DNA from: Anoplolepis gracilipes
Lineage: Eukaryota > Arthropoda > Insecta > Hymenoptera > Formicidae
Assembly (NCBI RefSeq): GCF_047496725.1
Contig: NC_132981.1
Location: forward strand, 2,624,001-2,688,000
DNA: 64,000 nucleotides
Reading direction: 5' to 3'
Shown here: piece after piece, positions 34,793 through 48,076 of the stretch
How positions within the stretch are numbered: position 1 is the first letter of the stretch
Layout: every line of letters begins with the position of its first letter
The notes under the pieces: generated by a model
Told to the model about the DNA's origin: nothing
What the model saw: only the letters and a program-made list of their open reading frames with translations
Databases searched by the model: none
Position numbers and translations under genes: made by a program

Positions 34793-37191
34793 ATTATAAA
34801 AAATATAAAATTTTTATATGCAAGAACAAGTTGATTTTTTTTTAATAATTAATTGAATAATATTAACTATTATCTAATATATTGGTGTATATAATAATAT
34901 AAACTTAAAATTAGATAAATCTCTAAAATATACATTATGTTTTAATATTAAGTTTTAATAGAGCAATATTTTGAATTTTGTATAAGTCTTTAAGAGAAAG
35001 AAACCTTGTTTTTATTTTTAATTTTTTCTAGTAGTTTATTTTAGCTTTTAGAGAAATATATACAATTGTTACAATATGTAATATGTAAAACAATAATAAT
35101 GTAAAACAATAATAGGCAAGTACAGGCAAATAAAATTATATAATTTTACATATATGTAGATGCTAATATTTTAAATATACTAGATAATAATTCTAACTAA
35201 CATTTGTGCAATAAAAGTATAATAGGTATTTGGGAGTCACACTTATACTTGAGTATCATTCACAAATGCTTAAGTGTCTTAAATAATTCTGTAATTAAAA
35301 AATTATTTTTTAATAAATTTTGTTACACATGTTTTGATCATTTTAATAAAGCAAAAACAAGATTATATCTATTGTAATAAAAATATTTCTTATAAATATA
35401 AGACTAGAATATATATAGTTAAGAAGAAATTATATATTTGCAGAAAGAGAGAAAAAAAATACAATTATATTTGAAAACTAGAATTATCTCTCTGTATATA
35501 TAACCTAATATTGGATCATAATACATTTGTACATATTTGTATATATTTTACACATATTTGTATAAAATTCTTATGAAGACATTCTAAAATTTTTGAACTA
35601 GAAATTTATATCCATATCCATGTATAATTAATTTAATAAAGTATTTAATGGATATTTCTTCAAAATACAATATATATCTAATTTTGTAAAGATATTTTAA
35701 ATCATAACTTTCAAAATAAAAATAATTATATTACTTTTTGAAATTAATGTGTGTGATTAACATAATTATGTTAAATTATTATATGTATTACAAATATAAT
35801 ACTTATTATTTAATGCATTATTGATTTCAAATATATAGTATAAATTTCGTTTAAATATAACTAGTATGCATTTGCATATATGTGTGAAGAAGAAATGGCA
35901 GTTTGTGTCAATTTAAAATTTGATTTTCCTACATGTATTTAGAATTATTTCTTTTTTTTTTTGTAAAACTACTGATTGATTTATATTATATTTTTTTATA
36001 TTATTTTCGATTTATATATAACAGTAAAATGTATAAAACTGACGTTTGTGTGATAGGATGTTTGATAGAAGTAAGACTATTTGTCGTATTACATATATTT
36101 TCATACAGCAAGGACAGACAGGTTTTCTGTGAAATATGCATATTCAAATATTCTTATATTTTTATATATATTGGCCGATAGATTAAACAAGAACGCGTAA
36201 TACTAAAGACGTAATGAGCAGTATTCGATTTATAAAATGTTGCGATAATCCGCGACATTAACTTTCATCATCTTTGTATAATTTTTTTTTTTAGTTTGTA
36301 TTGTGTCCGCCCGCTCGTTACAAACCGAATTTTGATAATATTTGGAATTAATCTAAGTGGAATAATCTAGGTATAAGTAATTGAATTATTTTTTTCTATT
36401 ATACAATAACAATATCCGCGTGTACATAAAATATCAAATAAAGAATTGATAAGACTTTCAAGTTAAGAACACGATTTAAATTCCCTGAACTATTAAGAAC
36501 TATACGCGAATGATAATGCGTAAGCTTCAAGGAAAATTATTTTCTTTAAACTAAATAATTGTACGCAGTATACAAATTTTACTTGATACGAATTTTTAAT
36601 TCAACAATTTTATCTTGATATTTTCTTAGTTTACATTTTTTTAGCGAGTTATATTAAAAATTAATTTTAGATTCGAGATTACTTGGCATCGTAACAAGTA
36701 AAATTTGTGTCCTAAGCACAATTATTTAATTTCAGAAAAGTTAATTTTTATTGAAACTTACGCACTACCATTCATGTCTGATTTTTAACAGCCCGGAAAA
36801 TTAAAAAAAGTCGTGTTTATAAAATATCAACGAGAAAAAACTTTTTTTTTTCATTGTTTATAACGAATTGGAGGCCAGTACGTATACATATATATTTATA
36901 TATAGTACGCTCATAAGTTTCCGGTATATATAATCACAGCGCAAATGCACACAATCACTAAAATTACTTTACCGTACTTTTATTTCTTCCCTTGTAATAT
37001 TCAAAGTATATGTGTATTGTGTATGTCGTTATATACAATCATCGCGTTCATTCAGCGCATTATACAGTATTATGTAATTTAATACATATATACACACTCA
37101 ACAAAATGTATATACGCATCTATACGTACGTGGTGAAGTTTTGAGAAACACGTGCATATCATGACATCCACAGGCTCAGTCTTAAATTTTT
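34793..37191. other. Intergenic and probable 3' UTRs (TRAPPC1 and RNF19)
   Basis: AT-rich, no supported gene. The stretch between the two convergent genes probably holds both 3' UTRs. A microsatellite-like TA stretch lies near 36889-36904. Confidence 0.5.
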
Positions 37192-40100
37192 TTAGCAATG
37201 CAAGCTTTCGTCTGTACTAGTAAGGCTTTGCCCTTCGTCACAAGGCGTGAATATTCGATTGCCGGAAATCTGCGATACAGTTGGTATCGGCTCCTCTATA
37301 ACGGATAATCGTTTCTCGCGATCCGTAGATACCGCTGAAGTGTGAAAAAATACGTTTCTTAAAGTGGCCACGTTGACGCGCTCTCGCGTTGTGTCTTCTA
37401 CAGGGCTCTCGACGTTCAATTCACCATTCAAATTCCTAAACAAATATTATCATTATTAACAAACGTCATTAGGTTGAATGACTTCACGAGATTTTATATT
37501 TAGTTTCGTAATTCGTACTTGGACATTTTTTGAGAATCCGTTTCTGGTTCTGAATCTTTATTTCGCTTACGACCTCCCGTCGAGCGATTATTCATTCCGC
37601 AGCCTTCCAATTTGCCACCTACCACCCTCTCTTGATCCGCTTCGATTACACTGACGTGATCATCGAATCGTACTCGTTCCGAACCACCGTCCTCCCCGCA
37701 CATAGTCCAGCTACTCGAATCACTGCATTGACGATCAAATGTGAGTTTACGACGAGTGCGTTTTGCTAAGCCAGGTGCCACTTCTTCTAACGAACTTAAA
37801 GAAGTAGCTTGTCCAGCAGAGTCCATGTGACCGCCGTTAGTAGAACTGACCGCTTGCTCTCCTTCTGTGCTTCTGCCACCGCTGATCGAACTGCTATCGA
37901 TCTATATACGTATAAAAGACAGATGAAAATAAAAATATGTTAGATAAAAATTATTTTAATTTTTTTAAATCAAATATAATATACGAGAACTAAACAAACC
38001 TTAAAGTTAAGAACAGAACCAGCCAAGGCTCTTGTGGAGGCTGCACCATCATCTAGAGCGATGGAAGCGTTTACGGATTTTTCTGATAAACTAGTAGCCG
38101 CGGAAGCGGTCTCGCTACATGAACTGAAGCGTTGAGTAGACGTGACATCAGCCTGGACCTCCAACCTGTGTGTGCAATCAAATATATGTTATAATACATT
38201 ACAGAAAAAAGATGCATCATATATCCATGTTCAAAAGACAAATATTATACCTTTGACCTCCTGGAAGTACGCTGGAAGCTATACTCCCTGCAAGACTAGT
38301 GCCAGCGAGGGCTACGTTGCTGGCGCTTTCGCGATCATTTTCTCGACCCAATTTCTCCAACTGACTACCGCTACCCAACGAAAGGGAGGCCTCCCCTATC
38401 GAAGGATTGCCGCCGCGATGACTCGCGACGTCTATTGATGCTGCATCTGTAACATTACAATGATTTGTAAATAGAATCCGATAATTTAATTGATATCTCG
38501 ATATGAGGTACGAATGATTGTGAATCAAAAGCACGTGGCCAAGAAGGATTTATTTGGACGACACGTGTGTGGTCACAAATGTTGCGTGTTTACCTCCACC
38601 GTTGCGCACGCCTAAAGCCCCCATCAGCTCATTTTCGTCGTCAAAATCGAAACGTACTCCGGTACCACTCGTGGAGACGCCGCAACCTCCGCTCCGGCAG
38701 AGCGACACTGGAACCACTCCATAGACGTAGAACAATAAAATGGGTACCCCAATACCCACAGCTAATCCTGCCAATACTGGTGACACTAAAACCTGCGGAA
38801 AGTAACGATAATAATTCATAAATTATAAGTGTCTCTCCTTGTTGGGAAAACTTTTATCTTTAACAACGCGTCGCTTGTCATGCCAATAAAAAATTATGAT
38901 CAAAGTGTAGTGTCCATAGAGATAATATTGTTCGTGTCTTTAAGGTTTCCTTCTCTCTTGTGCTGTAAATAACGTAGTCGACACATGTTAAGTAATATAA
39001 ATAGAAGCAGTTAGATACATCGAAGGCCACGATGTACTTTTACGATGATAAGGAAATCTAATGATAAAATGTTTAATGTTGCTCGATAAAGTTATACGAG
39101 TCTTATTATTGACAAAAAAAAAAAAAAAAAATATGTAATCAATTTAAAAGGATTTTATGACATAATATCCGGTGTTGTCTACATCGGAAAACGACAACTA
39201 ATCTTATCATTATATCTTAAAGAGAAGTAACAATTCTATCTATAAATTAACTTCGATGTTTCTTTTCTTGGGCGTTACGATTTTAATTTTCATTTATCAA
39301 TGGGATGCAGAGCGTAAGCAAAAACCCAAGTTAACTCATTGTATGCATTTCTCCGCTTGTCATGTATCCCCATAATTGGATAGAAATAGAACAATGGCGT
39401 TGTCAGTCATTGACATAGCCGATGATAGCGCGAATGCCAGGCAAAGGCGCGCCGATTTTCAGATCTCCTGACAGATTCCGGAACGGAATACGACACGCGT
39501 AGAGCGCACGTAGAGGAGGGCACGCGGGTGGAGAGGAGATCCGGGAGGGGCATAGAAGGAAGAGGATATTGATCGAGAGTAGGCATGCGCGCATGCTGTT
39601 ATCTCTCCTCTTATCCCACCCTTGCAGCAGCGGCAAGCCTGAGGTAGGCGACAATGGAACATGCGTCGCGTCGACCAGTACCTTGAGGTCCACGTCGCGC
39701 CACCGTCAATTAAGGGTAGCGCGCCCTTAGGACGCCTAAGTCGGGGAAGAAGCGGTCGGCTCCGAGGGCGTGTCGGAGTCAGGGTAGCCGCGCTCCTCTC
39801 CCATGCCGGGTCGTCGAACTGTGCCAGTCCGTCGCGAATTGGCGCAGGATCGGCGGCGGCGGACGTAACCGGGAAGAGGCAGCGACACGTAACGAGGAGG
39901 GTTTCATTCAGCGACGGTGATTTCACGGTGTCGCAGACGTATATACGTATATACGTACCGCATGCGTGTACGTATATAGTAATTGAGTAGATGTGTATAT
40001 AATATAGTTGGCTGCACATCGGTGGGGTATCGTCATTCGGCAGCGCACATGCCTTGTTAACGCTGGCTGAGAGGCCAGACCAGTTGACTGAGTGAAAAAA

Positions 40101-43100
40101 CGCTCGGACATCGCACCGAATTGCAGAGGCTGATTGCCTGAAAGAGAAGATTGGACGGGAGGAATAGAAGAAACCTGTTAAGGGACAACGAACTAGCAGG
40201 GAATCATGTCCGACTTGGACGACGAGACCGATACTTCGTGCGGGGAGGAGCAAATTGTCTCAGACTGGGAGGTCCAGAAGGAGTGGCTCGAGAGCATATT
40301 GTCCAAGTACCATGACGGGAAAGCGGTTAGTCATGCAGATGTGATATATGATTTACGTAATGATGCGAAATCTAGATTTCGATAGATATCTTAGATATAA
40401 TTGACGCGTTAAAGTGTTCAATACGAGCATTGTTGATCGCTGATAATAATTTTTTCAGGTCGAAGTCTTAAAGTTTAACGTTAGCCCTGGATGCACGACC
40501 AGCGAGAGCGTGCTGAGCGCTATCACCAGTGTTACAGGGAACTATTTATTAGCACCGACGACGGATCCAACGGATAAACCGTCGGATAAGCGCAGACTAT
40601 CCATTATCATAAAGCAACTCCCTAGAGACCCGTTTAGCCGCTTCTTCGTAACGGAAGGTCAATTCGATCTCCGAGAGATTAAGTTTTATACACAGGTAAG
40701 CGACAAGATGATATTGAATCATTTCTTTTCGTTTCTTGACGTATTCTTGACATCGCCCACTTGTACGTCAGGTAATGCCAGATTTGAAGGAGTTCAATCG
40801 AAGACAGCTAGGACCGACTCCGGAGGAACCGATTATACTACCGGTTCCCGAATGCTATCACGCTCATTACAGTCCTGCAGGCGGAACTGACGACAGCCCG
40901 ATACCGCCAGAATCGATACTAGTGTTGGATGACTTGGGCGCCTCGCGCTTCGCGAGCGTCAAATTCTCAGAAGGGCTAACGCTGGACCAAGCGACGGTCG
41001 CGTTGGACGCCATCGCCCGCATACACGCTCATTCCCTTTCCATAAAAGTTGTAGACGGGGAATCTCTATCTGAGCGTTACCCATTTCTTTTTCAAACGGC
41101 GAAAGCGACAGATTCATATCAACAGCTGGTGGAGCGCGGTTTACCGCAGCTGGCGCACTTTCTAGAGAGCAGACCGGGACTGGAAGCGGTCCTCGAGACC
41201 TTGCTAATTCTACGACCCCGCACTAAAGACATAATCTCGGCTCTTCTCGCTCCGGAAGGCCCGTTGGCGTTGATAACCCACACTGACTTCTGGAGCAATA
41301 ATCTACTCTTCAGGGACACTTGCGGGAGTGCGGAATGCTACATTCTGGATTGGCAGATGGTTACTTACAGTCGACCGACGAACGACGTCGCATTGTTGTT
41401 GGTGAGTTCAGTACCCACCGAGTTACGCCGCAAACATACTGAATCACTTCTAAATACATACTGGGACAAGCTAAATTGGACATGCTCGCGTCTTGGCCTA
41501 AATATCCCCAAGGATTTGGGTTACACTAGAGAAGATCTTGACAAGGACTACAGAAAATCCCAGTTGCTGGCGCTTTTACTTTGTATCGGATCGGTGGACG
41601 TCGCGCTCGGTGATCCTCTCACAGAGCAACGACTGATTGACGTCCTCGAAGATCTATATAACGATGGCGTACTGACGGATGAAGCTATTATCGCGACAAA
41701 CGAAGCTGATCCATAATCACCGCTGCCACCGTCAACACTAGCGTATGCACCGAAGAATTAATATTTCTATCAGGGCTGTGACTCGAAGCGAAGAGTTTCA
41801 CGTGAAGCAATAGATACTTCAATAGCCCATATGTAGCTTAAAGATGCAATCTTTGTGTTTCTAACTCAAAGGAGGCTTAAGCCAGCAATAACACGAATGT
41901 GACGAGGATGATGAAGAAGATAGTTGCAAAAATAAGCACGTCGGAAGAATATAATGGACGTTAGAAACTTGCGCTACTCTCTCAGTTTTTCTCTTTGCGA
42001 CGAGACTACTTTAGACAAGCGGGACAAATGATTTATCAAGATCGAACGATGCTTAACCATAAATGTCTCGATATATTAATGTAAGCTTTGACAACCTGTC
42101 GACTATTACTCTTTAAAAGCTAGAATAATATTTTAATGATTACTAGTGCAACGTTTGCTTGCAATTTGATGAAAGTAAGATAAAATCGGAAGCAGACTTT
42201 CTAAGAAAACTATGTCACATAAAAGTATTGATTTCTTATTAACAGGTATCAGTTTTTCCAATGTGAATTTTTAATTCCGTTTTCTGCTCACACAGAAATT
42301 ACTGATGAACGTCTACGCTGTGCCAAGTCGTTAAAGATTTAGGCAAGTAGTTGTGATACAATTACTGAAATGAAATTAATTAGATTCATGGTTATAATGT
42401 TATAGATCATACATCACAGTTATAGAGTATTTTCGAGATGTACATGAAACATAAAACATTTATGTTCCATCTGCCCCAATATGCGTCCCGTGATAAACTT
42501 CTTCCGACAATTATTCCAGCGAGAACGCGCTGTTTTGTTAACGCTATATACAATTATTGTATTATCCATTTTCTCTGTATAAACTGTATGGATAAAATAT
42601 ACCTTGATGTTATCACGAATAGCAAATGGAGTTTCTACTTCAATTAGATAACAAATCAACAAATAATATTTTTCTTTTAATAACAAATAAAATAGAATTT
42701 ACGTAATAAATTATTCATGTTTTTACTAAATTTCAAGAGATTTTTCAAAAAATAAGAAAAACAGTATTTAGAATAATAAGCAATACTTATTAATTATAAA
42801 AATTATGTGATATCTAGACATATAAATACTTAATATTTTACAAACATTGAAAATGAGACTCCTTTTCTCTTCAATAATTATAAAAAGTATTTAATAAACT
42901 TACCGATGCAGTGACTCCCCCAGCAATAAAAGCATTTCTCTTATGCTTGTTAGCTTTCTCGTATCTTGTGTACAATTTTTGTCCTACCCACACTGGTATA
43001 CCTGGAATATAAAATATAGTAGTTGTAATATCTCTTTAAATTTGATTTTTATATGCTAATATACTTCTATATTATTGTAATATATATTCACTTTTTTTTT

Positions 43101-44665
43101 AATATTACTAACCGATGATCATAGCCGGAAATGCTATACCAGCCACTAAACCGATTCCGATTGGTGCTCCCACCAGAGTTCCAAGTTGCCAAAGAATCTT
43201 TTTCTTTCTTGACCATGGTTTTTTACCCCAAAAAGTGCAGCCAGAAGGACTATAAATAGAATAGAAAAACGTTTAAACACGTCTGTTTGAAAACATGCCT
43301 CTTGTATACACGTTCACAGCTTTATTCAAAATACCTAAGATAATGAAGATCACTTATTTCTTTCATGCAGAGCCAACAAAACTCCGCGCCACAAACTGCA
43401 CACGTCATATGATTACAGCTTCCATCGTCCATCTTAACAATTAGAACCTGACATCTCGGACACGGTTTTATATCATCTCCTAAACAGATCACGAATTATA
43501 ATTACAACATGGTTTTAGAGTTGACTAAATATTATTTTTTATAATGTGCAATTTTTACTTACTATGTTGCGAATCACTTTGACTGAAACTTAAGGAAGAG
43601 CTACGCTCGTAATATTGAGAACGTTGCGCTCTCGCAGCATCACATGTTTGATTAGGATGCCAGCGCGCTTTACAATGATAGCAAAAGTATGAATCACAAC
43701 CAGGTCGCTCGCAACGTAATTTTGGACATGAGGCGCAACCACTAGCGATTACAGCGAAACTGCAATCTGGAGCAGGGCACCATCTTGCGTCGGGTTCTAT
43801 GGCAAGAACTCTTCGAACCATAAAATCTTCATACTTCTCTAATTGTGTTTGATCATTCAGTATCATCCTAATATCTGTATATGCAAAAAAGTAAGAGAAT
43901 ATGAATATCAAAAGTTTTACAAATCTTATTTAAAAAAATATATAAGATTTATAAGTATAATTATTAGAATAATGTACTCACCATTTGGATGTAGCGGTTC
44001 TGAACACTCAGGGCAAGCAATATTAACTCTCGACTCAGAGATTTCTACTTTCAGATATTGTTGAAAACAATCATAGCAACTGCGATGATGGCAAGATTGA
44101 ATAACAGGAAAGAATTCTATTGGTAGCTCGGCCAAGCATAATGGACATTCCATCAGGCCATTCTCATTACTCTGAAATAACATATTATATGAAAAAGGTT
44201 TAATAATGGCTCGTCAACAGATAAATCCATTGAAATATTTTTTTCCTCAATATATAGAAATATGATTTTGCTAATACCTTTCCTGCAGAGGAAAGTACAG
44301 AGCCTTTGCTGGAAGCACGCTGTAGATCAATGTTGTGAAATTGGAAATGACTCGAACCATTGCTCACTCTGGCCTCTCCCTTTTCGACATCCGTCATCCT
44401 GCCGCTTGCTTGATCTTTAGCTGAACAAAAAATATTTTCTATTTTGAAAAGTCAAGTTTACTTTCAATTATCATTACAGTCTAATAAAATTCGAAAAATT
44501 ACCTTTTGCATTCCTATTATTTGAGCTGGGCGTTCTTGCGATACGACGGCCGATGAGCGGACTGGAATATAATAATCTTCGTAGGGAAAAACGCGGAAAT
44601 ATCCTCCGAGGACGAGATGGCCCACCATTACAACCTCCCGGCCCATTATCACTTTCTTTAAACAT
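37192..44665 (-). CDS. RNF19: RBR E3 ubiquitin ligase RNF19A/B (dorfin family)
   Basis: Twelve coding exons join in frame to 791 residues: 44503-44665, 44278-44420, 43982-44171, 43563-43874, 43335-43479, 43113-43249, 42904-43001, 38594-38792, 38251-38446, 38000-38165, 37519-37901 and 37192-37435. RING1 starts at ECPLC (residues ~110-114); the IBR domain is at ~197-246 (ARWCPAPDC to PNQTC). RING2 is at ~276-309 (KPCPRCQ, then GSCNHMTC with catalytic Cys ~291, and AEFCWLC). The RING-IBR-RING order means ubiquitin passes through a cysteine thioester. Two membrane helices follow (LGTLVGAPIGIGLVAGIAFP and the AGLAVGIGVPILLFYVYG region), placing it on ER or other membranes. The conserved SLCRSGGCGVS, EVQADV and ALAGSVLN blocks of the RNF19 tail are present. 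A 4.1 kb intron (38793-42903) contains another gene on the opposite strand. Confidence 0.96.
39400..40205 (+). promoter_or_regulatory. GC/CpG-rich 5' region of the nested kinase-like gene
   Basis: This 800-base block inside the RNF19 intron is far richer in G+C and CpG than its surroundings and ends at the kinase-like gene's ATG. It likely holds that gene's promoter and 5' UTR. Long frames on the minus strand (39459-40253) and plus strand (39661-39990) owe their length to low stop density and show no domain. Confidence 0.4.
40206..41716 (+). CDS. CHK/EcKinase-like family protein (ecdysteroid kinase-like)
   Basis: Three phase-0 exons, 40206-40325, 40459-40695 and 40772-41716, encode 433 residues. 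The fold is that of aminoglycoside/choline kinases. The N-lobe includes SIIIKQLPRDP, with a lysine suited to nucleotide binding, and FDLREIKFY. The hinge is ESILVLDDLG; the catalytic loop ITHTDFWSNNLLF (residues ~286-298) supplies the H-x-D-x4-N motif; ILDWQ (~310-314) supplies the metal-binding Asp. This matches the insect EcKinase/CHK family (PF02958/DUF1679 type), some members of which phosphorylate ecdysteroids; others are linked to detoxification. Substrate cannot be assigned. All catalytic residues are present, so it is probably active. The entire gene sits in an RNF19 intron, antisense to it. Confidence 0.92.
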
Positions 44666-44666
44666 C

Positions 44667-47600
44667 CTGAAAATATTGAGAAATATTACATGGTGTTATT
44701 ACAGAATCATACTTATAATATGTTTAAAATATTTATGTTTGCAATCAAATTGTATAATACAATTGCAAATATATTGAAATTTTAAACAATGCATGATTTA
44801 TTAAAAAAAAATTTATAAAATAATGCATTGTCGTTACATATTATCAAAACATTAATTTGTGAAAATATTTCGATCGAAAACTGAATTGAGTTAAAATTTA
44901 TACAGAATTTTCAGTAAATGTCCAGTTGATTAAATAGAACTTTATTAAGATATACTGATTAGTATATCGTGTTCCGCTTTTTATATACATTTTATATAAA
45001 TTTTGTTGATTAATATAATTCATTAATATAATTATATAATACATGATATAAACGAAATATCGCGAATATATGAATCGAATATAATAAACATAACTCCAGC
45101 AAACAATTATACATGTGAGCGCACTAATATTCTCGCTGCTGTTTCATCCACTGCCAGACCAGTGACTCATTATAAAGATAATTAAACGTCTGACGAACGT
45201 ATAATTAACGTTTTTATCAGAAAATGTCGGAAAGATGTTCACATTCATACTGTGTGATCTTTATTAATTAAGTATCAAGGTGTTATAAAAATAAAAACAA
45301 TCTTTAAGAGAATAAAAAATTTACGACAAATTAAAATCAAGCGTCGTCTGTATAAACTGAATGAAAAAATTCTCTTCCTTTGAAATTACACATTCGTCGA
45401 TAGAAATTTCAAGAAAAACATACATAATATTAGAAAAATATATAAAAACATTTAACATAAAATATATTGATATAAAAATGTTAATTTAATATAAAAATAT
45501 ATATGACACATGATGTGCACCGAGAATGTTTTTTATCGAAACCGTTCAAGCGAATCGAAAAAAGGAAATTGCTCTCAAGGTATCCCGTTTTATTATGTTA
45601 TCAGATTTATCACAGCCGCTTATATCCTCATCTCACCTGTTTTACAATGCACATTTGACACTTTTAGAATAATGGCGGCAGAGTTTTATTTTAGCCACGG
45701 TATCGCATCATCAGCTGCGCTGATTCGTTTATATCTTTAACAGTTTTTCGTCAAAACCGATTCACTGCTTTCTCTGACGATGGAATGATATATACAAGTC
45801 GCAAAACACGATGATCATTGGCGATTTCACCGCGTCTGAATAGGATGTATGAATAATCAGTGTGTGTGTGTGTGTGTGTGTGTGTTGCAAAATCTTAAAG
45901 TCATGTAATGCGCATAAGTTTCGACACATGCTCGATTCGAGGAAGAGAGATCGTGTCTTTTTCGTGTGTAAGGTACTTTCAATAAGGTATTTTCGATTAT
46001 TATGTCACTCATTGTCTTATTTAAATTAGTTCCGGCAATACACGACACACATTTTATGCTAATGTAAATACAATTAAATTATATTTATCTAGTGCGATAT
46101 TACATCATGATTGAGTGACGATTAATTACAAAAAAAGTATTTGTTCAAGTAAAGTCTACTTGAAAATATTATTAAACACAAATTTATTATTTAGGAATAT
46201 TTATAATTCATAATTTAATTTATCAAAACTTTTTTCACACAAACTGTAATATTTTAACTACCTAATATAATAACTTAAATATTAAAAAAAATATATATTT
46301 AGTTATATATTTAAACAGGGTTTATTATATATTAAATATAAAAAATACTATTCATTATTTATATCATTACATAATATATACTTTATATTATTTAATTAAT
46401 ATTTTTTTAATATATAAAATTTTGTTAAATATTTAAACAAAAGGAAAAATTATATATAAAGAAATGGTAATCTTTATATATAATATATACTTTACGACAA
46501 TTTTTCTCAGTATTCTTTTTATATAAATAAAGATTAATATAAAATTGTCATCCTTGTCAAATTATAATAATATTACACACAATATCAAGTTCTTTAAAAC
46601 AGGTTTCATAAAATCAAACGAAAAACGCGTTACACTCTTCCCACGGACTAATAATTAATAGATAGCTAGAATTAATAAATGGCACAATCGTATCAAAATT
46701 AAATATCACGCAAATCGATTAGATGATGTTCTCTAGATATTTCGCTAGTATAATTTAAAACGTGGCATCGTCCATCGCGAAAGAACTATCATCGAGAAGA
46801 TGAATATCCCTCACAAATCTGTCAAAGAAACGTGAAAAATCTCACCGTCACGTATATTGGATATCGAATAATCGCCAAACTGTCTGCGACAACAATGCGC
46901 TTGATAAGCGGATAAGAGCAGATGCTGCGGCGTGTGCTCCGAAAATAATATGTATATCAAGGATTCTGTGTTTACTATAGTGAAACGCGCATTATGTCGT
47001 TCCCTGCATCAACGAGCGTCACATCAAGGACAAACGATTTTTTCGTCGTCTCGGCGAAAAGAGTAGATATTCAAGATCAGGCGTGGATCCGTCGTATTTT
47101 ATCACGAATAACTAATATCTCGTCGATAACTAGATAGCACTCGTGCAGATGCAAACGTAAGCCCCGAGGAACGTGACTCACAATCAGTCACCGAGGCCGA
47201 CTGGACGGACGATGTGTGCGGTGCCCGGATCGGAGCGAGAATCACGTACCTGTCACGCTGTCAAATCTCTAGCCAGCTGGACCGCCGGGATGTGCACGTC
47301 ACCGCGATACGTTGCGGGATACCCGGATCGCACGGGACTGGACGAATATCCGTGCAATTTGTTGGTTAAGGATGTTCGCTTGACACAACAGCTGACTGTT
47401 TCGTTCGCGATGGTACTACGGGAGGGAGCTTGGTATCGACTGAGATGGCAACGCGCAATCGCCATTTGCGATGCGCTTTCGCAGCGCCACCAAGCACCGA
47501 TAATAGACATTACGTGTCCGGGAAATTCAAAATGACAGAAGCAGTGGAAATTTCATTTCACGCATAGACGTACAAAATATAAAAATGTATATACAAACAT

Positions 47601-48076
47601 ATAAGTATGAAATATTTTAATAATATGTAAATAATATTAAATAATATAATATAAAATATACAAATATTTTCTACATCTATGATTCCAAGGATATATAATA
47701 GAATGTTATTAAAATCATTTCAGATAATTGCGGAGTATTTTGTATTTAGCGAGATTGTGTAGTAAATCTAATTCAATAGAAAATTTTATTACTAATGTTA
47801 TCACCAATTTTATCACTATAAGTCTGTATATAAAAACAATATTGATATATAACGATTATATTTATCGCAATGGATTAATACATATAATATTGACAATATA
47901 TAACTTTAATTGGCTTTAATACAAACATAACTAATTAATCTTATTAAGATACAATCAACTATTTAATATTTTTTCTTTATCTATTGCGCAATATATTTTA
48001 CATACATTGCATTGAATAATATATATTATTTGTATATATAAAAACATTAGACGTATGTGTAATAAAATATATTCAT
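44667..48076. other. RNF19 upstream region to DHODH 3' end
   Basis: No coding gene is supported. From 44667 to 47250 the sequence is AT-rich and is probably an intron in the RNF19 5' UTR. A (TG)n microsatellite lies at about 45860-45885. From 46600 to 47530 G+C rises. The 550 bases from 47531 to 48076 are AT-rich and contain nothing I can call. Confidence 0.5.
47251..47530 (-). other. Candidate 5' non-coding exon of RNF19
   Basis: The GC-rich minus-strand segment ends at a strong donor (GACAG|GTACGTGA, GT at 47249-47248), and the first coding exon of RNF19 begins right after an acceptor (44667-44668) two bases ahead of its ATG's G. Splicing these would give a non-coding first exon and a 2.6 kb intron. 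A minus-strand frame here ends in a stop at 47253 and could be an upstream ORF. Transcript data are lacking. Confidence 0.4.

Noticed and set aside
39459..40253. 264-codon minus-strand open frame
   Set aside because: It lies antisense to the 5' region of the kinase-like gene in a GC-rich block where stops are rare; mixed composition and no domain. An unrelated plus frame covers the same bases.
47173..47535. 120-codon plus-strand open frame
   Set aside because: GC-rich promoter-like region with open frames on both strands and no domain; more simply explained as RNF19 leader or promoter.
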